A stretch of 64,000 bases of DNA from the NCBI GenBank assembly GCA_964035545.1, contig OZ037766.1, positions 30,365,274-30,429,273 of the forward strand, written 5' to 3'. This DNA comes from Bugula neritina. Lineage: Eukaryota > Bryozoa > Gymnolaemata > Cheilostomatida > Bugulidae. The translations under genes were made by a program, and so were the position numbers. Below, in pieces: positions 1 through 10,030 of this stretch. Numbering within the stretch: the first letter of the stretch is position 1; every line of letters starts with the position of its first letter. Under the pieces are notes generated by a model. It saw nothing but the letters and a program-made list of their open reading frames with translations, did not search any database and was not told the origin of the DNA.

Positions 1-86
1 CAACTCCTCCTCGCCATAGGAAGCCACGCGAACCGCGGGCTGAACGAGCACTGCCCTACCTGGCCGGGACTGAGCACACAGGGGGA

Positions 87-1046
87 GTGAGGGTAGAGCC
101 TCACGGAGATAGCTACTTCCTGCCAGGTAAGGTGGCCGGCAGGACCGTTACCTTCCTGCTAGACTTGGGGTGTACCACGAACCTCCTCAGCCGTCGTGTC
201 TTTTATGCCCTTCCCTTCAAGGAAAGGAGGGAGAAAGAGCCGTATACCGGGGAACATGGCACACTAGCAGATGGGTCATGCATTCCCTTCTACGGTATCA
301 TTGAGCTAACTGGACGCGTCCACGACCAGGTGATCCAGGAGACCTTTGTCATCAGTCAACTGGAAGAAGACGCTATGCTCGGGATGCCATTCCTGAAGCG
401 ACACGGGTGCCGCATCGACTTTAGTAAGTCCGCCATGCTGATGGCAGGCAAGGAACTCACCTGCGTCGACAAGTCTGGTCGTCCTCTAGTGGGAGGCGTG
501 CAGGTAATACGGAACTGTACGATACCAGGCCGCTCACGGGCTACCATTCACTGTAGGGTGAACAGTAGCCAGATCTCTGGGTTGGGGGTGGTGGAAGGCG
601 CGCACAAAAGAATCCAACTCGCCAGCAGTTTAAACCGGCTGACTGAACGAAGAAAGATTTTAGTGCAGTGTGTCAACCCCTTCACGGAGTCGGTAAAACT
701 ACCGGCAGGGTCCATGCTGGGCCGCTTTCATTCAGTCCAGGAAGAAGATGTGGGACCGTCTTTGGGAGACGCGACGGAGGATCCCCGGCAGCGCCAGTCT
801 AAAAGGCGGGCGACCGTCCCACCACACGTCAAAGAGTTGTACGAGACAGCCTGTGATGGCTGCGCGAGCAACGGAGAACGCCAGGCTATGGCAAAGTTGC
901 TGCGGGAGTACAACGACATGTTCAGCAGTGGGGACCATGACGTGGGCCTGACCAGAGCTGTCCGTCATGAGATACTGCTGGCTGCGGGGACTATTCCCAT
1001 CCGGCAACCCACGCGTAGGTTGGGGCCGGAGAAGGAGGTCAGCTGA
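87..1046 (+). pseudogene. Element A: retropepsin and N-terminal reverse transcriptase segment
   Basis: A 319-codon open stretch. Residues about 10-110 are an aspartic protease of the Gypsy type: FLPGKVAG, then LLDLGCTTN, then a C-terminal AMLGMPFL strand. The catalytic triplet reads D-L-G at residues 26-28. Element B has D-T-G at the matching place, and the Thr is normally conserved, so this protease is probably inactive. Residues about 245-319 lead into the reverse transcriptase (a linker, then RQPTRRLGPEKE). A TGA at 1044-1046 cuts the frame within the RT start, and B continues through this point. The first ATG-like start is arbitrary, because the natural protein would be translated as part of a gag-pol polyprotein. 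Confidence 0.85.
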
Positions 1047-1676
1047 CAAGTCTGGGATCTTCTGGACCGTGGCCTTATAGAGCCAGCCCATAGTGCATGG
1101 AGCTCGCCAGTCGTCTTCGTTCGGAAGAAAGATGGCAGTTGGCGGTTCTGTGTGGATTACCGCAAACTAAATAGCGTGACCATACAGGACGCCTACCCTT
1201 TACCCCGGATTGACGAATCCCTGGATGCCTTGGCCGGCAGCAAGTACTTTAGTACTCTAGACTTGGTGAGCGGGTACTGGCAAGGTCTTCTGAGTCCCGA
1301 CGCCCAAGAGAAGGCGGCGTTCATCACACGGAACGGACTATGGAAGTGGAAAGTGCTGCGATTGGGTTGACCTATGCCCCGGCCACCTTCCAGGGGCTCA
1401 TGGAAGACACTGCTGATCTACCTCGATGACGTCATCATGATCTCCCCAGACTTCAAGACGCACGTCAGCCGTCTGAGGGAGGTTTTCGAACAACTCAGAA
1501 TTGCCGGTCTGAAGCTGAAACCTTTCAAGTGCGCTCTCTTGCAGCCGGAGATTAAGTATCTGGGGCACGCCGTCGGCCGCAACGGCGTGGCAACTGATCC
1601 TGAAAAAGTACGGGCTATAGAAGACTGGGTTACCCCCCAGGATTTGACCGAACTCCGGCATTCCTGCGACTGGTAG
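1047..1676 (+). pseudogene. Element A: reverse transcriptase core, frameshifted
   Basis: RT homology resumes straight after the TGA at 1044. The blocks DYRKLNSVTIQDAYPLPRID (1152 onward) and LDLVSGYWQ are fingers and palm motifs of Gypsy RT. Near 1368 the frame is lost (TGA) and part of the block that follows in B (PFGLTSAPATFQRLMEQ) is deleted or shifted. It returns with LIYLDDVIMISPDF, which carries the YLDD catalytic box, at about 1414-1455. A further shift occurs close to 1670 before the RNase H region. The copy is therefore non-functional. No transcript-level rescue is implied. Confidence 0.85.
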
Positions 1677-2494
1677 GGTATTACAGGCAATACATACCAG
1701 ACTTTGCAAGGATAGCACAGCCATTAAATCGGCTCACTGCAAAGGGGGTAAAGTGGCAGTGGTCTCCAGTCGAACAAAGGGCGTTCGACCGTCTCAAGGG
1801 TTGCCTGCTGGAGGCGCCCGTCTTGGCGTACCCAGACCCCACTCTGGAGTATATCCTTGACACGGACGCCAGTGACCAGAACCTTGGCGCTGTGCTGTCA
1901 CAAGTGCAGGAAGGCCAAGAAGTAGTAGTAGCTTACTACAGCAAGTCTCTCTCACCCACTGAACGCAATTACTGCACTACCCGCAAGGAATTGCTGGCAG
2001 TAATCAAGTCGGTGAAGCATTTCAGACCTTATCTATACGGCAGACAGTTCCGGCTGCGTATGGATCACGCCTTCTTGATTTGGTTATGTAAGAGAGCAGA
2101 ACCGTTTAGTCAGGTCACCAGGTGGCTCGAGATCCTATCCGAGTTCTCTTACCGGATCGAACACCGACCTAGTAAGAAGCACGGCAACGCAGATGGACTG
2201 AGCCGACGACCAGACGGGGGATGTAAACAGTGTCTCAACATCATGAGGAGGGACGGAGGCTCTCCACGGTCAGAATTGGAGGCGCTGGACCCTCCCGGGG
2301 TTGAGTATGACTGGGATCAGGGTCAACTCCAACAGAAGGCTGATACGCCTCCGGAGGTAGTACAAAACCTCGGCGTTAATCCCGTTTTGGCCGGTAATGT
2401 CCAAGAGCTGAGGAGGCTCCAAGAAAACCTGCTTGGGGTGGTAGCCGACGTGTACCGGGCCAAAAAGGAATGGCGGCGACCCAGTGAAGAATAA
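1677..2494 (+). pseudogene. Element A: RT connection and RNase H segment
   Basis: The frame reads from a YYRQYIPDFARIAQPLNRLT-like connection block into RNase H with YILDTDASDQNLGAVLSQ (the first catalytic Asp in DTDAS), then YYSKSLSPTERNY, then the TRKELLAV block with its acidic residue, and RIEHRPSKKHGNADGLSRRP at about residue 111-130 of the 1823-2494 stretch. These are the standard RNase H blocks of Ty3/Gypsy pol. The stretch ends at a TAA (2492-2494) in the linker to integrase, and homology resumes at 2506. Confidence 0.85.
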
Positions 2495-2505
2495 CTGAGA
2501 CAGGA

Positions 2506-3721
2506 GTGCGCCGAGTTACGGCTATACTGTCAACATTGGGACTCGCTGTGGATCGGGCAGGATGGTCTGCTGACCATGACTTTAGCCGCAAACAGCAGAC
2601 ACCCGGAGAGAAGAAGGGTGGTCTGCCCAGCTGCCATCCGCCGAGAGTTGATATGGGACGCCCACAAGCAGGCTCATGCAGGGGTCCAGAGGATGCTCGC
2701 CAAATTACAACTCCGGTGGTATTGGCCCAGGATGGGGCGTGACGTAAGCCTCAGAGTAAGACAGTGCGAAAACTGCCAGGCCAGTAAGCATGGCCGTCTC
2801 TCTGGTGAAGCGGGACGGCGGAGGTTATATGCTGGAAGGCCGTGGCAAGTGGTAGCTGTTGAACTGGTTGGACCCGTGCCCACAACCCCCAAAGGAAACA
2901 GTTGGATCCTAGTATTAACCGACCACTTCACTAGGTGGGCGGACGCTCTAGCTATTCCAGATGCGTCAGCCCCAACGGTGGCCAGGGTGCTGGATCAACA
3001 TGTATTCTGCTATTTTGGCTTGCCAGAACAGATACATTCGGACCAGGGGGCTCAATTCCAGTCTCAGCTGATGAGTGACCTCTGCCGCCTCTGGGGAGTA
3101 AACCAAAGTAGGACCACTCCATACCACCCACATGGAAACGGAGTGGTGGAATGCAACAACCGGATGCTAGGTGAGGCACTCTGCAGTCTTCTCCTCGGGC
3201 GGAGTCAGGAGGAATGGAATACGGTGCTACCGCAAGTCATGCGGGCCTATCGTAGTACACCACACACCAGTACTGGTGAGACACCAAACCTACTGATGCT
3301 TGGCCGAGAGACTCGGGTGGCTGACCACCTCACCTACCACGTTCCTGAGCAGGACTACCCTGTCCATGAGTATGCCAGCGAATTGGTAGAGCAGATAAAG
3401 GGCGCACACGAAATACTGCTGGAGAAGCAGTGGCAGGTGCGAAAAGAAGACTCCGAAGAACCACCCCTCTACCAAGTTGGAGACTGGGTGTGGATGATCA
3501 ACTATCGTAAGCTTCGGGGATAGGCGGCTAAGTTACAGCCTAAGTTTGTAGGACCCTACGCAGTAGTTGAGGTGATGCCCAACCACACGTACAAGCTAGA
3601 GCGCTCAGGACAGGTGTCTATCCAGAATGAGACTCGCTTGAAACCGTATTGGGCCAGCCCGGATGCAGTGGGAAAAGCCCTCCCCCCTGTTGTTGGAGAG
3701 ATGAAAGACCACTTCCATTAA
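2506..3721 (+). pseudogene. Element A: integrase and C-terminal tail
   Basis: The stretch open from 2576 contains the HHCC zinc-binding region (HKQAHAG about residues 30-36, CENCQ about 64-68) and the DDE core: VELVGP, IHSDQGAQF, then YHPHGNGVVE. The first catalytic position reads Glu (residue 96) where element B reads Asp, which should kill strand transfer. A TAG at 3521-3523 interrupts the tail. The tail then continues in frame (KLQPKFVGPYAVVEV, RLKPYW) to about 3721. The end block is the common Gypsy integrase C-terminal domain. Confidence 0.85.
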
Positions 3722-4595
3722 CAGAAGTGCGTCTGTCACCTCCAACGCCAGACCTAACGCCATCACTTCCGGAACCTGGAACGGGTCCGGAAGTGCAAAC
3801 CCCCCCCCCCCCGGGGAGGGGCTCCATCCGGAGAAATTAGGGAAGAACAAGACAAGGAAACACCAGTCACTAACAGGCCGGTAACACCACCCGTGGAACT
3901 TATTAGGCCACCAGTGAGTACACCGCCTTCCCTGGAACGACAGCTTACTAGACAACCCCCAGCATATCTAAAAGACTTCATATGTGACTGCGTCGAAAGC
4001 GGCAATTATGAAAGTCCAGCAGGGTACCGTACGGAGAGACTGGCAACAAAACGTGGGAGTTGGGAACACCAGGGAAAAACCAACTTTTGCCCAGGCGGAA
4101 CAACAAATAAGATTCATCCGCAGGAAGCACAGTGCCGTAGTCACGCTTCACAAACACATTGCCCAGCCTTTTCTTATGCTGATGCAGTCAAGAGCAGGCG
4201 TGCCAGTAGTCATAAATAATAACCATTCAATAAGCATTCCATATGTCTTACTATACCGGATCGAAGGGTGAATTAATTATACTTTCTGGTACGGAAACTA
4301 GACTGCATCAATCAGCCCTAACTCTACTAGTTAAGCGAGCTGGAGATTAACTGATGAAACCTAGTGGTGAAAACACATAGTGACTTAGAGATTCCAGAAA
4401 TCTACCATTGCAGTGTGTGTTCTCAATCAACTATTCATTAGTCTAAATCTCACGAGTGTCTAACTGAATAGAGCACCTGTCTGGCTGTTTCATGCCGGCG
4501 GTACTTCAGTGTATAATTACTAACACTGTTGAACTCTTTCAGGGAATACTCGAGTGACCACCTTCTGGTCACAAGACCAGTTGGCTCCTCTACCA
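3722..4595 (+). other. Element A: region after integrase, before the extra open frame
   Basis: A shifted open stretch at 3893-4219 includes PPAYLKDFICDCVE. A matching PPSYLKDFLCDAV occurs in element B at about 13560-13595, so the extreme C-terminus of pol is shared by both copies. 4220-4540 has no coding signal that I recognise. A pyrimidine tract ending in CTCTTTCAG at about 4536-4544 looks like a splice acceptor just before the extra open frame. A poly-C run lies at about 3799-3812. Confidence 0.5.
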
Positions 4596-5299
4596 ATGGA
4601 AGAAGAACCGGAAACTGAGCAGGGACTGCCTGCGATACTCGGCCGATGACATCGGTGGGTGTCGCCGGCGACGGAGAGAAAGATAAAGGAAGCCTGGGGA
4701 CCTAGGGGACAATGCCAGATATGTCAAGTCTGTCAGGAGGAGCGTCCCTCACACCGCTCCCTACGACTACACGTAGATGCCCACTTCCTGCTGCATTTCT
4801 GCTTTTGTGGATTCCACGACGTGTATCCCTATCCCGTAATTGTACATAAGATGAATTGCTTTGCCGGGGAAGGCCACGTAGTAGATGAAGATACCTTCCC
4901 ACAATATCTAAACACCATCCGGCCGGTGATAAAGAAAGCTCTGACGCTCGCTGCTATCACGTCTGGGTTTCAGACCATATTAACATTTGCCCGCCGGCAG
5001 TCCCCGATGGTCACGACCCCGTCTATTCCCGCTCTCGTCTCTAAAGACGCCACCATAGCTTACGAGGTGGTAGTGTCCGTTACCTGAGAGACGATTCCAA
5101 CCTCACCTGAACCCAGCCGGCTAGCTACCATAGAAGAGCGGCTCCTACGGCTACAAGCAGATTTTACACAATTAGCATCAGATCTGCTCAGTACGACCAC
5201 AGGCTTATATCAGCTTAAGGACTCCGTGGGATGGATAAAACGAAGACTCCGTGCCCGCCAAGCTAGACATCGATCCCAGTCTCAATACCTGGATTCCCT
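4596..5299 (+). pseudogene. Element A: extra open frame downstream of pol, Cys/His-rich plus coiled coil, decayed
   Basis: One reading frame runs from an ATG at 4596 to the assembly gap, broken only by TGA at 4647 and TGA at 5085. The middle (4659-5087, 142 codons) has a Cys/His-rich block: CQICQVCQ, then HRSLRLHVDAH, then FCFCGFH and a HKMNC. These spacings suggest zinc binding and resemble C2H2 fingers loosely. After the second TGA the same frame encodes a heptad-like, Leu-rich segment and an Arg-rich stretch up to 5299. I do not recognise the family. Its position between pol and the 3' LTR is where some retroelements carry env or accessory genes. Homology is not shown. Confidence 0.55.
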
Positions 5300-5499
5300 N
5301 NNNNNNNNNNNNNNNNNNNNNNNNNNNNNNNNNNNNNNNNNNNNNNNNNNNNNNNNNNNNNNNNNNNNNNNNNNNNNNNNNNNNNNNNNNNNNNNNNNNN
5401 NNNNNNNNNNNNNNNNNNNNNNNNNNNNNNNNNNNNNNNNNNNNNNNNNNNNNNNNNNNNNNNNNNNNNNNNNNNNNNNNNNNNNNNNNNNNNNNNNNN
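5300..5499. other. Assembly gap (200 N)
   Basis: Exactly 200 N bases. The round size suggests a placeholder and not a measured length, so the true distance between the coiled-coil segment upstream and the hydrophobic segment downstream is unknown. Confidence 0.99.
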
Positions 5500-5505
5500 C
5501 TATAG

Positions 5506-5685
5506 CTGACCAGATCTATGTTCTTGTTAGTAGAGTTATTTCTTCTTATAGCTGTCTTATGTGTATACAGTGTTTTATACTATGATATTTTTTTTCCTTA
5601 TTATCATCATTTTATTATTACATATTATTATCAGAAAGTGGGCTTTCTGGTGGAAGGGGCAGTGTGGTGGTCTTGGCTAATATAA
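5506..5685 (+). pseudogene. Element A: hydrophobic C-terminal segment before the 3' LTR
   Basis: From an ATG at 5518 an open frame reads into a strongly hydrophobic run (ELFLLIAVLCVYSVLYY, about residues 6-22) and then an aromatic-rich tail. It stops at a TAA at 5683-5685, just inside the LTR. In frame upstream is a TAG at 5503. This could be the membrane anchor of the extra open frame, separated from it by the gap, or chance reading of AT-rich DNA. The frame relation across the gap cannot be determined. Confidence 0.35.
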
Positions 5686-6031
5686 TAATGATGCGTGTTG
5701 TCTCCTCTTTGATTGGGGAATACTCCAGTAACGTGCCCGATGGGCTGAGGGTCATGTTGGACTGTCCAATGAGAAGGACTCGGGGTCAGATAGGCAACCA
5801 GTGGAAGTTCCCGCGGATAGTGGGTTGTTGTGAGCGAGGACTCGTATTGAATACACGCTTTGTATAGCTATTGTATAACCATAAATAAGAGCAATGTTTA
5901 TTGTTGTATTTAACTTGAATAATAAAGTGTTTATTATCCGGCTACTACCAGGAGTAATTGATTAGCTAGAGCTAATATACTAACTTATGCACAATAGACC
6001 CAGCGAGCTAGTAATTGCAAAAATTACAACA
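5663..6031 (+). repeat. Element A 3' LTR
   Basis: It starts TGTGGTGG immediately after a purine-rich tract (TGGTGGAAGGGGCAG at 5648-5662, the likely polypurine primer). It ends in TTACAACA at 6031, giving TG...CA ends and 369 bases. The internal order matches element B's 5' LTR: TATAATAATG near the start, GGGAATACT, then TCCAATSAGAAGGAC, then an AATAAA at 5921-5926. No second copy for A lies in the window, so the ends rest on the TG/CA rule, the adjacent purine tract and comparison with B. Confidence 0.7.
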
Positions 6032-7182
6032 ATAACATAACAATTCTAAACATATCAGTATGATAATAATGTTTATCAATGAGTATGACTGTATATCGTA
6101 TACTGAATAAATATTGAACTTGAAGTAATTAACTGAAATATTTTTTTTAAATTTTTAGCAAATCGTCCCATTGACATTACACTTATGTTAATGTTTACCC
6201 AACTCTAAAGAGGTTCAAGTTAAAGCTTCAGGTCACTGTTCTCATAGCTAGCAGCATGAGTGTATCTTGTACTGATAAAAATTTAGCATTTTTAGCTACT
6301 CAATAACTGCTCAGTAACTTACTTGTAATGTTTGTATCTGTTTACTAAAGCTATGTTTATATTATCTCATGACTTATACCTGCTAGTAGCCTTATATTAT
6401 GGAATGTTATAGCGAGACAATTATGCTGTCAAAGTAATTATGTTGTGGTTTTCAAAGTGCTATGTAACTGTTGTGACATACTGTTTGTTTATCAAGGAAT
6501 CAGTTAGTTTTGAGATTTGATAGAATAAAGTGTGGTGACAGTAAGAAAGTTGGTAGTAATTTATTGCAGTAATTATCTATACAACACAACATTACGAATC
6601 CACCAGGATGATGCCTTAATGGAGGCAATGGGCCCCTGGTGCATTGAGCACCACGGGGCGTCTGGTCTGACCTAGGCCGTTAAAGATAGTAATATCACTT
6701 AGGCTATGGCAGAAGAGCAAGTATTAAGCTTCGTCAGGAAATATTCTGATAAGGGTTAGTAGTGTTCGGTTATCGTGCCCGCCCAATATGTGATAAGCCT
6801 ATGATCTTCAAAAGTCAAGTCAGGCAATAATCACTCCTCATAGTGTACCACTGTCTGCCTTGCCAACCTAATGTATGCAGATTAGCTACTTGGTGGAGTT
6901 GGCCAGGGTATAGAAATGTGCAAACATGTACTGTCATCTATACCTTCTATATCTATATCTTCTTGTCATATTTTTAAATGATGTGCACACAGAAACTTTC
7001 GGGCAATTTTTAATTTTTTAAAGGAAATTAGCTGTTAAATTTAGCTGGCCTAAGCTACTTGACATACTGCTGCAGGTGCATGTGTAAAGATAAATATATG
7101 ATTTTGTATTTTTGTCATTTGTATAAGGAAAACGATTGAATTGTATTGACAGGTAAATGCGCTCTAGCAGGTAACTCCATGG
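6032..7182. other. Spacer between elements A and B
   Basis: AT-rich DNA with no convincing exon. A GC-rich hairpin lies at about 6632-6660 (GCCCCTGGTG, loop, CACCACGGGGC, one bulge). The part around 6470-6590 (GACATACTGTTTGTTTATC, AATAAAGTG, ending ACAACACAACA) vaguely resembles the 3' half of element B's LTR and may be an old LTR remnant. Confidence 0.4.
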
Positions 7183-7516
7183 TGTAATGGGATTACGTAG
7201 TATAATAATGGATTCGTCCCCTCCTGTATGGGAATACTTATAACTATGTTTTACTATCCAATCAGAAGGACCGGAAGGCAAGGTTCCGGTCAAGTGACTG
7301 TTCGCGGGTTAGCTAGCAGAAACCATGTGTTGTTGAGAACAGTAGTAAGACGTGTTATAATTGATTGATGTATTGTGGTTTTGACATACTGTTATAATTA
7401 TGTTTATCGAGTTAAATAAAAGTTATCGTAAGCAAGCTCTGTTAGTAATTGCTAGTTAAATTGAAACTAAATACGCAGGCAATCCACGCTTGATAATTGT
7501 GCTAAAACTCACAACA
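7183..7516 (+). repeat. Element B 5' LTR
   Basis: It starts TGTAATGGG and ends CTCACAACA, giving 334 bases with TG...CA ends. An AATAAA at 7415-7420 suits the R-region poly(A) signal. It is directly followed by a primer-binding site. It is alignable in order with the LTR at 5663-6031 and, on the opposite strand, with the nested LTR at 16831-17192. Confidence 0.8.
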
Positions 7517-7517
7517 G

Positions 7518-7535
7518 TGGTGGCAGCAGTGGGAT
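7518..7535 (+). promoter_or_regulatory. Primer-binding site, tRNA-Leu type
   Basis: TGGTGGCAGCAGTGGGAT begins one base after the LTR end. Its reverse complement ends in GCTGCCACCA. From memory this matches the acceptor and T-arm end of animal tRNA-Leu plus CCA at 17 of 18 positions. This fixes the LTR boundary and the direction of transcription. Confidence 0.75.
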
Positions 7536-7550
7536 TGCGCGTATTTCAAG

Positions 7551-8480
7551 ATGACAGAAAGAGGCACGGAGCTACCCCTTCGGAGGAATGAAGGTGAGGA
7601 AGATAACATTGCTATACCTATAGAGCCAGAAGTGCGAGTACATAAGGAATGTTACGAAGAGAAGTACCGGCTGAGGGTACCCACCTTCTCAGGTGAGGAG
7701 CCGGTGGAGCAATTCGTTCAGGAATTCCAAGATGTAATGGAGGTTGCACAATGGCCACCTAGAATAGCATTGCTCAAGCTCAGAATGGCACTGTCAGACA
7801 AAGCCAAGCCGTACGGAGTGGGACCAGACATTGACGGCATCTTTGCTTCCCTGCGGGCCGGTTTTGGTATCTCCGCTGTGGATGCGCGGGCCCGTCTTCA
7901 AAGACTACGGCGTGATCCTCACACGCCGCTACAAGAGCACGCTACCACGGTTACGAGACTGGCACAGATTGCGTTCCGCGATCTGCCGCAAGTAAACCGT
8001 GAGAGGTATACCTATGATGCCTTCGTGCAGTCCATCAACGACTTGGGACTCCATCACCAACTCTTGGCGAGGGGAGTCACCACGGTCGAAGGTGCGCTGG
8101 CAGAAGGGGAGGCTTACCTCCTGGCCAGCCAGCTGCACCGGAGCCGTGTGACTTCTCGTCAGGTGGACATGGAGCCCTCCGCTGCTCTTACCGCTTCTCA
8201 CGCGGAAACTCCAGCGGTGGCCAAGGTGACGCAGATGACGGTGGCATCACAGGTTGCTCAAATGACCGACATGCTAGCCGAACTGGTCTCCACCTTGGAG
8301 AGCCAGCTAGGCACTACCCGTGAGCTTGACGGGCCACCGGTGCAGTCGCCTGGTAGAGGACACCCCTCCTGCTGGGGGTGCGGAAGACCGGGACACTTCC
8401 AGAAACACTGTCCCCGACTTCAACCAGGGTTAAACTACGACGGCCCGCGGATGCTCCCACGTCCGGCGGGCCGCTGTTAA
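7551..8480 (+). CDS. gag: Element B gag polyprotein with CCHC zinc knuckle
   Basis: A 309-codon frame starts at the first ATG 16 bases after the primer site. The N-terminal half (about 35-210) has the feel of a retrotransposon gag/capsid, with YRLRVPTFSGEEPVEQFVQEF and a helical region ending in an AEGEAYLLASQLHRS block. A CCHC knuckle C-x2-C-x4-H-x4-C (CWGCGRPGHFQKHC) lies at residues 274-287. This would bind the element RNA in the particle. It ends at 8480 and overlaps the next open frame (8378-8872) by about 100 bases in another frame, as expected if pro-pol were made by frameshifting. This is the only clearly unbroken reading frame of element B. Confidence 0.8.
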   Translation: MTERGTELPLRRNEGEEDNIAIPIEPEVRVHKECYEEKYRLRVPTFSGEEPVEQFVQEFQDVMEVAQWPPRIALLKLRMALSDKAKPYGVGPDIDGIFASLRAGFGISAVDARARLQRLRRDPHTPLQEHATTVTRLAQIAFRDLPQVNRERYTYDAFVQSINDLGLHHQLLARGVTTVEGALAEGEAYLLASQLHRSRVTSRQVDMEPSAALTASHAETPAVAKVTQMTVASQVAQMTDMLAELVSTLESQLGTTRELDGPPVQSPGRGHPSCWGCGRPGHFQKHCPRLQPGLNYDGPRMLPRPAGRC

Positions 8481-8872
8481 AACCCCAAGGGAGGACACAG
8501 TGGCGTCCGCCACGCCGGACACCCGTCCGGGACCTCGCGGAACGGCCACCAGGACGGCAAGCAGGCTGTACAAGCCGCTCGCCGCCGGTGTTCTCAATGC
8601 CACCCCGTAACAGGTTTGACAAACGACGGACCGCAGAGTCTGCGAGGAAAGGTGCCCAAACGCAGCAAGGCGCGGCGCCACCCCCTCGACAGCTGGTCTC
8701 GAGTCGTCGTCAAGAACCTAACCCCTCCGCCAAAGCGAGGGAGATGAGGTCACCCAAGATACCACTACATCCCCACGAGAGCAGCCTGTTTCTACCAGGA
8801 CAGATAGCCGGCAAACCTGCCAGATATTTGTTGGACACGGGCTGTACCTTATGGCGACTTGCCTGCCGATAG
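8378..8872 (+). pseudogene. Element B: first protease start, truncated
   Basis: This frame overlaps the 3' end of gag. Its C-terminal part reads SLFLPGQIAGKPARYLLDTGCT, the start of a Gypsy retropepsin with the D-T-G triplet. Homology then stops abruptly after DTGCT and the frame ends within ten codons. The full protease is found later, at 9458-10030. This piece is therefore a severed first copy and marks a recombination or deletion junction near 8850-8870. Confidence 0.7.
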
Positions 8873-8879
8873 TCGGCAG

Positions 8880-9457
8880 AGCTTGGCACTGGATGCATTC
8901 CTTCAGTCTATCAATAACCTAGTCTAGCCGACGAGCCGACTAGCTTGACCACAAGCTTGGTTCGCGAGCTGCTAGCCGAGATCAGGCAACTACGCCAACA
9001 GTCGACAACCGAGCGACCCACGGGGTCGCCGGCAGCTGTCGCCGGCAGCTGTCGACGACAGGCGGGGCCCCGTATGTTGGGGTTGTGGTAGTGGTGGGCA
9101 CTTCAGACGAAGTTGCCCTTGCGGCAGAGGGAGGCAGTTAAACAGGAACAGCCCACGGTAGACTCCACCAACCGTGGGCCTCGGTTTAATCCTCCAAGGC
9201 CAAGGCCAAGGCCCAAACCCAATCGGGTGAGGAGGCCGCCTTCGCCATGGTGGCAAGCCCCAAGGAAAGTTAGCAGGCCGCAAGGCCCGCCAAAACCTCC
9301 AGCTTAGATACTCAAAAACCGCTTTGATGGTTTGCCTGATGAGGGGGTGTACGACGAATGGTAGCGAGACAGGGACTACCCTCGGTTGCCCACACGAGCG
9401 CAGGACCGAGCATTCACTCGGCCGCCCGTGTGTGAGCAAGACTGAGATGTAACCTGC
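8880..9457 (+). pseudogene. Element B: second gag 3' fragment with second zinc knuckle
   Basis: About 8890-8927 encodes DAFLQSINNL, matching DAFVQSINDL of the gag at 7551-8480. At 9075-9116 a second knuckle, CWGCGSGGHFRRSC, repeats the C-x2-C-x4-H-x4-C pattern of 8370-8411. The frame is broken several times. The segment thus repeats the gag end already present upstream but with clear divergence. It seems to come from a different subfamily copy and not from a recent tandem duplication. Confidence 0.7.
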
Positions 9458-10030
9458 TTGCCCACGAGATGTCGACGACCCCCTCGCAACCGAAAAGCAC
9501 AGGTGCATTCCCAACTCCATGCACATGAGGTGTCACCTCAAGAGACGAGCCGCTCAGTGAGCGCCCAGCCATATGGGAGCAGCTATTTCCTCCCCGGTAA
9601 ACTTGCCGGAAAAGCTGCCACCTTCCTTTTGGACACTGGGTGTACCACAAATCTTCTGAGCCGGCGTCTGTTTGACACACTCAGTGCTAGGGACCGGGCT
9701 AACCTGGAACCATATGAAGGGGAGCACGGCACGTTGGCGGACGGGTCGTGTATTCCTTTCTATGGGGTAATAAAGTTGACTGGTAGAGTCCGTGATCAGG
9801 TGATTAGCGAGACCTTCATCGTCAGTCAGCTCAAGGACGATGCCATCTTGGGCATGCCATTTCTGAAGCAGAACAGGTGGTACATTGACTTCAATAAGTC
9901 GGCGGTGATGATGGCCGGGCGTGAGCTGGCCTGTGTCGACCGATTTGGCCGGTCCTTGGTGGGGGAGTGCAGGTGGTACAGCACTGTACTGTACCTGGGC
10001 GCTCTCGGGCTACAGTTCGCTGCAGAGTGA
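9458..10030 (+). pseudogene. Element B: retropepsin
   Basis: The full Gypsy protease domain: SSYFLPGKLAGKAATFLLDTGCTTN with D-T-G, HGTLADGSCIPFYG, and AILGMPFLKQ. It closely parallels element A at 87-600. The frame is lost near 9970-10030, where homology passes to another frame (9967-10302) before the RT. Confidence 0.85.

Larger units (their letters stand above)
1..6031 (+). mobile_element. Decayed Ty3/Gypsy LTR retrotransposon (element A), 5' part outside window
   Basis: The order is protease, reverse transcriptase, RNase H, integrase, a C-terminal tail, an extra open frame and a 3' LTR at 5663-6031. This is the Ty3/Gypsy order (integrase after RNase H). The window opens just before the protease, so gag and the 5' LTR are not seen. 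Pol is broken by in-frame stops (about 1044 and 3521) and frameshifts (around 1370 and 1670), so the copy cannot make its own polyprotein. GC content is clearly above the surrounding DNA. The pol is a close relative of element B's, with similar blocks in the same order. A 200-N gap at 5300-5499 interrupts the 3' region. Confidence 0.9.

Noticed and set aside
3649-4005. Several short open frames on both strands around the poly-C run
   Set aside because: Proline/glycine-rich shadows of the element A pol tail. They disagree with the conserved tail shared with element B.
6600-6690. GC-rich stretch in the spacer as a possible exon or structured RNA
   Set aside because: No frame reads cleanly on either strand. 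Only a short bulged hairpin remains, so it was noted in the spacer entry only.
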